A stretch of DNA of 64,000 nucleotides from Micromonospora sp. M71_S20. Its GTDB lineage: Bacteria > Actinomycetota > Actinomycetes > Mycobacteriales > Micromonosporaceae. A program made the translations under genes and the position numbers. The stretch covers positions 622,501-686,500 of the forward strand of contig NZ_RCCV01000002.1 of the NCBI RefSeq assembly GCF_003664255.1, read 5' to 3'. Positions 59,224 to 64,000 of the stretch are shown piece after piece. Each line of letters begins with the position of its first letter. Within the stretch, counting starts at the first letter, position 1. The notes under the pieces are model-generated. The model was not told where the DNA came from and ran no database searches. It saw nothing but the letters and a program-made list of their open reading frames with translations.

Positions 59224-60092
59224 CGCGGCCCCCCGGTGGTCCCGCCCGTGGCCTCTGGCGCCCGGGCGACGGGCGGCGTGCCGGGGTCCACGGTCTCCGC
59301 CGGCGGCCCCTCGGCGCCGTCCGGGGCGACCCTGCCGGGCCGGGCGGGCCGGCGTACGCGAAGGATCCGATGCCCCTCGGCGCGCAGCCGGGCGACGGTG
59401 CCGTCGACCCGCGCCGCGGGGACCGCGACCTCGACCACCGCCAGCGCCGCGTCCGGCGACGGGGCGGCCTCGGTGACCGTGCCGTCCGCCACCGTCCAGC
59501 GGCGGGCACCGGGCAACCGGGCGATCTCGCCCCGGTGGTCGCTGACCAGTACCGACCCGCCCGCCGCCACCACCTCGTCGATCACCTCGGGCACGAGGTC
59601 CCGGGTCGCGGCGTCGAGGCCCTCCCACGGCTCGTCGAGCACCAGCAGGCCGGGCGGACGCAGCATCGCCTGGGCCAGGCCGACCTTCTGGGCGGTGCCC
59701 TTGGACAGCTCCGGCAGGCGGACCCGGCGGAACGCGGCCAGGCCTAGCCGGGAGGTCCAGTGGTTCACCGCGTGGGCGGCGGCCGCCGGGTCGAGGCCGG
59801 CGACACGTCCCATGGCGGTCAGGTAGTGCTCGACGGTGAAGGGCTGGTCGGCCGGGAAGCGCTCCGGGACCCACCCGACGTGCCGGGGTCGACCGGTGAC
59901 CCGCCCCCGGCTCGGCCGCAGCACCCCGGCCGCCACCTGGAGCAGGGTCGACTTGCCCACGCCGTTGCGGCCGAGGACGACCACGACCTCACCGGGGCCG
60001 ACCCGCACCGCGGCTTCCCGCAGCACCCACGGGCCCCGCCGCCGGTAGCGCAGCCAGACGTTCTCCAGGTGCACCGGCCGAGCATGCCACAA
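59220..60092 (-). CDS. ABC transporter ATP-binding protein (exporter type)
   Basis: Up to 290 residues: Walker A GRNGVGKST, Walker B LLVLDEPWEGLD and H-loop VSDHRGE are present. The signature motif is degenerate, LSKGTAQK instead of LSGGQ, as in some CcmA-like and two-component exporters. The last ~80 residues are a low-complexity Pro/Glu/Thr tail beyond the ATPase fold. The GTG at 60090-60092 is used but has no clear ribosome-binding site; GTG 60074 is possible. Confidence 0.82.
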   Translation of the reverse strand: MWHARPVHLENVWLRYRRRGPWVLREAAVRVGPGEVVVVLGRNGVGKSTLLQVAAGVLRPSRGRVTGRPRHVGWVPERFPADQPFTVEHYLTAMGRVAGLDPAAAAHAVNHWTSRLGLAAFRRVRLPELSKGTAQKVGLAQAMLRPPGLLVLDEPWEGLDAATRDLVPEVIDEVVAAGGSVLVSDHRGEIARLPGARRWTVADGTVTEAAPSPDAALAVVEVAVPAARVDGTVARLRAEGHRILRVRRPARPGRVAPDGAEGPPAETVDPGTPPVARAPEATGGTTGGPR

Positions 60093-60102
60093 CCGACACG
60101 GA

Positions 60103-60135
60103 ACGGGGCGCCGCCACGATGTGGCGACGCCCCGT
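60103..60135 (-). terminator. Terminator of rplK-rplA
   Basis: A 15-base stem with one mismatch (60103-60117 with 60121-60135) and 3-base loop, 15 bases after the rplA stop and just before the ABC ATPase start. Confidence 0.75.
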
Positions 60136-60150
60136 CACGGGTACGGATGC

Positions 60151-60867
60151 TCAGCCCTCGGCCGAGGCCTCCTGCAGGTTCTTCACCACGTTGGGGTCGA
60201 CCGGGACGCCCGGGCCCATGGTGGTGGTCAGGGTGACCTTCTTGAGGTACTTGCCCTTCGCGGCGGACGGCTTGGCCCGCAGGACCTCGTCGAGGACCGC
60301 CGCGTAGTTGTCGATCAGCTGGGTCTCGGAGAACGAGGCCTTGCCGATGATCAGGTGCAGGTTGGAGTGCTTGTCCACCCGGAAGGTGATCTTACCGCCC
60401 TTGATGTCCGAGACGGCCTTGGTGACGTCCATGGTCACCGTGCCGGTCTTCGGGTTCGGCATGAGACCGCGCGGGCCCAGGATCCGCGCGATCCGGCCGA
60501 TCTTGGCCATCTGGTCCGGCGTGGCGATCGCCGCGTCGAAGTCGAGCCAACCGCCCTGGATCCGGGCGACCAGCTCGTCGGTGCCCACCTCGTCCGCACC
60601 GGCGGCGGCGGCCTCCTCGGCCTTCGCGCCGGCCGCGAAGACGATCACGCGGGCGGTCTTACCGGTGCCGTGGGGCAGGTTGACCACGCCACGGACCATC
60701 TGGTCCGCCTTGCGGGGGTCGACGCCGAGGCGCATGGCGACCTCGACCGTGGCGTCGAACTTGGCGGTGGTGGTGTCCTTGGCCAGCTTCACGGCCTCGG
60801 CGGGGGTGTAGAGCTTCGACCGGTCGATGACCTCGGCGGCCTTGCGGTAGCTCTTGCTGCGCTGCAT
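60151..60867 (-). CDS. rplA: 50S ribosomal protein L1 (uL1)
   Basis: 238-residue mobile stalk protein: [36 protein letters not shown] and [14 protein letters not shown]. In E. coli L1 represses its own operon. Confidence 0.98.
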   Translation of the reverse strand: MQRSKSYRKAAEVIDRSKLYTPAEAVKLAKDTTTAKFDATVEVAMRLGVDPRKADQMVRGVVNLPHGTGKTARVIVFAAGAKAEEAAAAGADEVGTDELVARIQGGWLDFDAAIATPDQMAKIGRIARILGPRGLMPNPKTGTVTMDVTKAVSDIKGGKITFRVDKHSNLHLIIGKASFSETQLIDNYAAVLDEVLRAKPSAAKGKYLKKVTLTTTMGPGVPVDPNVVKNLQEASAEG

Positions 60868-60947
60868 TTTCTGGTACTCCTGTGGTCTATGGCGGGCCGC
60901 GACTTCCCGCGCGCCCTCCCACGAACTGGATCTGGCGGTGACCGAGG

Positions 60948-61379
60948 TCAGTCGGTGACGTTGAGGCCCATCGACCGGGCGGTGCCGGCGATGATCTTCT
61001 CAGCCTGGTCGATGTCGTTGGCGTTGAGGTCGGCCATCTTCTTTTCGGCGATCTCACGCACCTGGGCGCGGCTGACGGAGCCGACCTTCTCCTTGTGCGG
61101 GACGCCCGAGCCCTTCTGCACGCCGGCGGCCTTGATCAGCAGCCGGGCGGCGGGCGGGGTCTTCAGCACGAAGGTGAAGCTGCGGTCCTCGTAGACGCTG
61201 ATCTCGGCGGGGACGATGTCGCCCCGCTGGGACTCGGTCTGCGCGTTGTAGGACTTGCAGAACTCCATGATGTTCACGCCGTGCTGGCCGAGCGCGGGGC
61301 CGACCGGCGGCGCCGGAGTGGCCTGGCCCGCCGGCAGCTGAAGCGTGAAAGTCTTGACGAGCTTCTTCTTCGGAGGCAT
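60948..61379 (-). CDS. rplK: 50S ribosomal protein L11 (uL11)
   Basis: 143-residue protein at the thiostrepton/GTPase center: [20 protein letters not shown], then [16 protein letters not shown], with the proline pair of the N-terminal domain intact. The ATG at 61377-61379 is the conserved start. Confidence 0.98.
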   Translation of the reverse strand: MPPKKKLVKTFTLQLPAGQATPAPPVGPALGQHGVNIMEFCKSYNAQTESQRGDIVPAEISVYEDRSFTFVLKTPPAARLLIKAAGVQKGSGVPHKEKVGSVSRAQVREIAEKKMADLNANDIDQAEKIIAGTARSMGLNVTD

Positions 61380-61461
61380 GTCTCTTCCTGGGGCTTGAAA
61401 CTGGGAAAGGTGCCGGCCGCAGGCGCGCACGGTCAGCGCGATGCGACAGCGGCGACGTTCT

Positions 61462-61467
61462 AGAGTA
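61462..61467 (-). promoter_or_regulatory. Candidate -10 box upstream of rplK
   Basis: TACTCT on the minus strand in the 61380-61563 gap; no convincing -35 hexamer. It would give a leader of about 75 nt. Confidence 0.35.
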
Positions 61468-61522
61468 GCGCAGCGTCCCGCCGCCGCCTGCGCCGAGGTC
61501 GGGCGGGGGGGCGGAACAGGTA

Positions 61523-61554
61523 CGCCGGCGGCGGGCCGCTGCCCACCGCCGGCG
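61523..61554 (-). terminator. Terminator after nusG
   Basis: A 13-base stem with one mismatch (61523-61535 with 61542-61554) and 6-base loop, 9 bases after the nusG stop. Confidence 0.72.
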
Positions 61555-61563
61555 CTCCCGACG

Positions 61564-62286
61564 TCAGATCTTGGCGACCTGGTTGAAGTTCAGCTCCACC
61601 GGCGTCTCGCGACCGAAGATCGACACCAGCACCTTGAGCTTCTGCTGGTCGGCGTTGATCTCACTGATCGTCGCCGGCAGCGAGGCGAAGGCGCCGTCGG
61701 TGACGGTGACCGAGTCGCCGACCTCGAAGTCGAGGACCTTGATCTCGGGCTTGGCCTTCTTCTGCTCGGTCTCGACGGCCGGCGCCAGCCACTTCAGCAC
61801 CTCGTCGAGGGAGAGCGGGGCCGGACGGTCGGCCCGGTCCGTCGCGCCCACGAAGCCGGTGACGCCCGGCGTGTTGCGCACGCAGGAGTAGGACTCGGCG
61901 GTCAGCTCCATCCGGACCAGGATGTAGCCCGGGAAGACCTTGGCCTGGATCTGCGACCGCTTCCCGTTCTTGACCTCCACCTCTTCCCGGGTCGGCACCT
62001 CGACCTGGTAGATGTAGTCCTCCATGTCGAGGCTCGTGATCCGGGTCTCGAGGTTGGTCTTGACCTTGTTCTCGTAGCCGGCGTACGAGTGCACCACGTA
62101 CCAGTCGCCCGGCGCGTAGCGCAGCTTCTGCCGCAGCTCGGCGACCGGGTCGTAGTCCTCGTCCGGCGCGGGCTCGGTGGTGGGGAACTCCGGCTCGCTG
62201 GCGGCCTCGACCGACTCGTCACCAGCCGCCGTCGCCACCGTGGACTGCTCGTCCGTGGTCTCGGCGGTCTCGTCGTACTCAGGCAC
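61564..62286 (-). CDS. nusG: Transcription termination/antitermination factor NusG
   Basis: 240 residues. An acidic N-terminal extension of about 55 residues (Glu/Thr/Ala-rich) precedes the NGN domain ([32 protein letters not shown]) and the C-terminal KOW domain ([20 protein letters not shown]). The extension is usual in actinobacteria. GTG start; encoded right after secE. Confidence 0.97.
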   Translation of the reverse strand: MPEYDETAETTDEQSTVATAAGDESVEAASEPEFPTTEPAPDEDYDPVAELRQKLRYAPGDWYVVHSYAGYENKVKTNLETRITSLDMEDYIYQVEVPTREEVEVKNGKRSQIQAKVFPGYILVRMELTAESYSCVRNTPGVTGFVGATDRADRPAPLSLDEVLKWLAPAVETEQKKAKPEIKVLDFEVGDSVTVTDGAFASLPATISEINADQQKLKVLVSIFGRETPVELNFNQVAKI

Positions 62287-62324
62287 GCTCGCTCACTTCC
62301 GTCACTATCGGCTCAGTCGGCCGG

Positions 62325-62717
62325 TCAGCTGGGGTTGCCGAAGACCCACAGCACGCCCTTCGCGAAGGCGAAGTCAAGGCCGGCCACGATCGTCAGCATC
62401 ACCGCGACGAAGGCGACCACCACGGCCGTGTAGGTCAGCAGCTCCTTGCGGGTCGGCCAGATGACCTTACGCAGTTCGGCCACGACCTCGCGGATGAATC
62501 GGGCGATGCGGCCGAACAGGCCCACCCGATCGGTTTCCGCCTTGGTCTTCGGTCGGCTGTCCGCCGAATCCGCCTTCGCCCGCGAGCGCGTCGCGGTGCC
62601 GCCGCGGGATACCGGCTCCTCGGCGTCGGTGGCGTCGTCGTCGGCCACGTCGTCGACGACCTCGTCGTGCAGACGGTCGTCGCCGGCGTCCTCGCCGCGC
62701 CGCTTCTTGTCGGCCAC
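62325..62717 (-). CDS. secE: Preprotein translocase subunit SecE
   Basis: 130 residues with an unusually acidic Asp/Glu and Arg-rich cytoplasmic N-terminus (DRLHDEVVDDVADDDATDAE), the conserved amphipathic FIREVVAELRKVIWPTRKEL and one transmembrane segment (VVVAFVAVMLTIVAGLDFAF). GTG start. Longer than the ~60-residue minimal SecE, as in other high-GC Gram-positives. Confidence 0.95.
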   Translation of the reverse strand: MADKKRRGEDAGDDRLHDEVVDDVADDDATDAEEPVSRGGTATRSRAKADSADSRPKTKAETDRVGLFGRIARFIREVVAELRKVIWPTRKELLTYTAVVVAFVAVMLTIVAGLDFAFAKGVLWVFGNPS

Positions 62718-62882
62718 TTCGCCCTCCGTCGCGGGATGTCGGGTCGCACGCTGTCGGGCGTGCGCGGCGCTTGGTCACGCCGGCCGGACCAACCGTCCCG
62801 CGACGGGCCGCGGCCGGCGGATCAGCCGGGAGGGCCCGAATGCCTCGGGGCCACCCCGCCGATGCCACCACCACGGGCCGGA

Positions 62883-62900
62883 CGCCGCCATACGGCGGCG
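62883..62900 (-). terminator. Hairpin downstream of tRNA-Trp
   Basis: A 7-bp GC stem (62883-62889 with 62894-62900) and 4-base loop, 30 bases beyond the tRNA 3' end and upstream of secE. Confidence 0.5.
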
Positions 62901-62930
62901 CGACCCACGGGAACGGTCAGGCCTGAGGCG

Positions 62931-63003
<73 letters not shown>

Positions 63004-63131
63004 GTGCGGCAATGCTCGCCCCGCCCGGTCATGCACGACCGTGCAGGGGTTACTTGCCCCACGGCGGACCAGTGTACGGGTAGCGGCACCACTTTCCCAA
63101 CCGGTCTGCCCTTCGCGCGTCGGGAGCCTGG

Positions 63132-63524
63132 TCAGCGGGCCGTCCGGACGGTCGCCCGAGCCTGCGAGAGCACCTTCTCGCCCCGGCAGACGGCGGTCAC
63201 GTCGAGCCTGGTCAGCCCGTCCTCGGTGACCTCCCGGACCACGGCCGTGACCTCGATCTCGGTGCCCTCGTCGTCGTCCGGGACGACCACCGGCCGGGTG
63301 AAGCGGACGTTGTAGTCGACGATCGCGTCGGGCGCCCCGGCCCACTCCGCCACCGCGCGGCCGACCAGCGCCATGGTGAACATGCCGTGGGCGATCACGC
63401 CCGGCAGACCCACCTTCGTGGCGGTCCGGTCGTTCCAGTGGATCGGGTTGAAGTCCCCCGAGGCGCCGGCGTAGCGGACCAGGTCCGCGCGCGTCACCCG
63501 GAACGTCCTGACTGGCAGCTCCAT
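63132..63524 (-). CDS. MaoC-family (R)-hydroxyacyl dehydratase subunit, HadB-like
   Basis: 130-residue hot-dog-fold protein with the catalytic hydratase motif GASGDFNPIHWND (Asp and His) and GLPGVIAHGMFTMALVGRAV. It pairs with the HadA-like protein one base upstream to form a heterodimeric dehydratase. In mycobacteria the hadABC genes sit at the same place, next to tRNA-Trp-secE-nusG. Confidence 0.88.
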   Translation of the reverse strand: MELPVRTFRVTRADLVRYAGASGDFNPIHWNDRTATKVGLPGVIAHGMFTMALVGRAVAEWAGAPDAIVDYNVRFTRPVVVPDDDEGTEIEVTAVVREVTEDGLTRLDVTAVCRGEKVLSQARATVRTAR

Positions 63525-63525
63525 C

Positions 63526-63972
63526 TCAGCCCTCCCCGCGTACGACGAGCTTCGACCAGACGGTCACGACCGGCTCGCCGGCCGGGGTGGCGACCTCGGT
63601 GCGGGTGGTCAGGAAGCCGTGCCCGCCACGGCTGCTGACGTCGTCGATGACGCTGACGCAGACCAGCTCGTCCCCCGCCACCACCGGCCGGGTGTAGGCG
63701 AAGCGCTGGTCGCCGTGGACGACGCGGCTGTAGTCGACACCGAGGGCCGGGTCGTCGATGATCTGCTGGTTGGCCGCCATCGTGAGCACGATGGGGAAGG
63801 TCGGCGGGGCGACCACGTCCGGGTGGCCGAGCGCACGGGCGGCCTCCGGGTCGTGGTGGGCCGGATCGGCGGCGCCGATCGCCGTGGCGAACTCGCGGAT
63901 CTTTTCTCTGCCCACCTGGTAGGGGGCGGTCGGCGGATACGTCCGGCCGACGAAGGACGGGTCCAGGGACAT
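63526..63972 (-). CDS. FAS1-like/MaoC N-terminal dehydratase subunit, HadA-like
   Basis: 148-residue hot-dog-fold protein: DPSFVGRTYPPTAPYQVGRE, KIREFATAIGAADPAHHDPE and YTRPVVAGDELVCVSVIDDV. It lacks the catalytic Asp-x-x-x-x-His of its partner and probably supplies the substrate-binding half, as HadA does. ATG start; stop one base before the HadB-like start. Confidence 0.87.
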   Translation of the reverse strand: MSLDPSFVGRTYPPTAPYQVGREKIREFATAIGAADPAHHDPEAARALGHPDVVAPPTFPIVLTMAANQQIIDDPALGVDYSRVVHGDQRFAYTRPVVAGDELVCVSVIDDVSSRGGHGFLTTRTEVATPAGEPVVTVWSKLVVRGEG

Positions 63973-64000
63973 GCCGCGAACCTACACGCAAACGCCGATC

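Overview
The window is high-GC (about 70-73 percent by eye) DNA with many GTG/TTG starts, ATGA/GTGA/TAATG gene overlaps, an F420-type oxidoreductase, the actinobacterial order (hadA-hadB)-tRNA-Trp-secE-nusG-rplK-rplA, and zinc-binding S4, S14 and L36. This points to a filamentous actinomycete, most likely Micromonosporaceae (Micromonospora/Salinispora group). Genus-level assignment is inference; no database search was possible.

Left part (1-24.4 kb), accessory and metabolic. It opens with the N-terminus of a nitrate/nitrite-sensing (NIT) histidine kinase (1-487, minus) and a branched-chain-amino-acid-type solute-binding lipoprotein (933-2114, plus). Next is a divergently split transporter locus: permease and NMT1/THI5-like binding lipoprotein on minus (2223-4198); ATPase, F420-type luciferase-like oxidoreductase and cupin on plus (4466-6503). 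A large Pro/Ala-rich membrane protein follows. A seven-gene thiamin operon (thiE-thiO-thiS-thiG-tenI-like-thiD-thiC, minus, 15.2 to 9.3 kb) is headed by a clear TPP riboswitch. Then come a DUF559 endonuclease-like gene with palindromes at its 3' end, an aldo/keto reductase, a coupled ABC-F ATPase/nucleotidyltransferase pair behind an RsmC-like methyltransferase, a secreted-domain membrane protein, a P1 (S58) peptidase and truA.

Right part (24.4-64 kb), the transcription and translation core, all on minus. In order of transcription from the right end: hadA-hadB; tRNA-Trp; secE-nusG; rplK-rplA; an ABC ATPase/membrane pair; rplJ-rplL; rpoB-rpoC; two DUF4190-like membrane proteins; the str operon rpsL-rpsG-fusA-tuf; the S10/spc operons rpsJ through rplO; secY-adk; map; a DUF1707 protein; infA-rpmJ; and the alpha operon rpsM-rpsK-rpsD-rpoA-rplQ, ending at a 17-bp perfect hairpin before truA. 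HrdB/sigma-A-like promoters (-10 TAnnnT) can be read upstream of rplJ, rpoB, rpsL and infA. Many gene junctions inside the operons carry strong GC hairpins.

No CRISPR array, insertion sequence, prophage or rRNA operon was seen. The most unusual features are the tenI-like gene carrying both a REP-like palindrome and a minisatellite, the split transporter/F420/cupin locus, the ABC-F plus nucleotidyltransferase pair, and the hairpins at ribosomal and RNA polymerase gene junctions.
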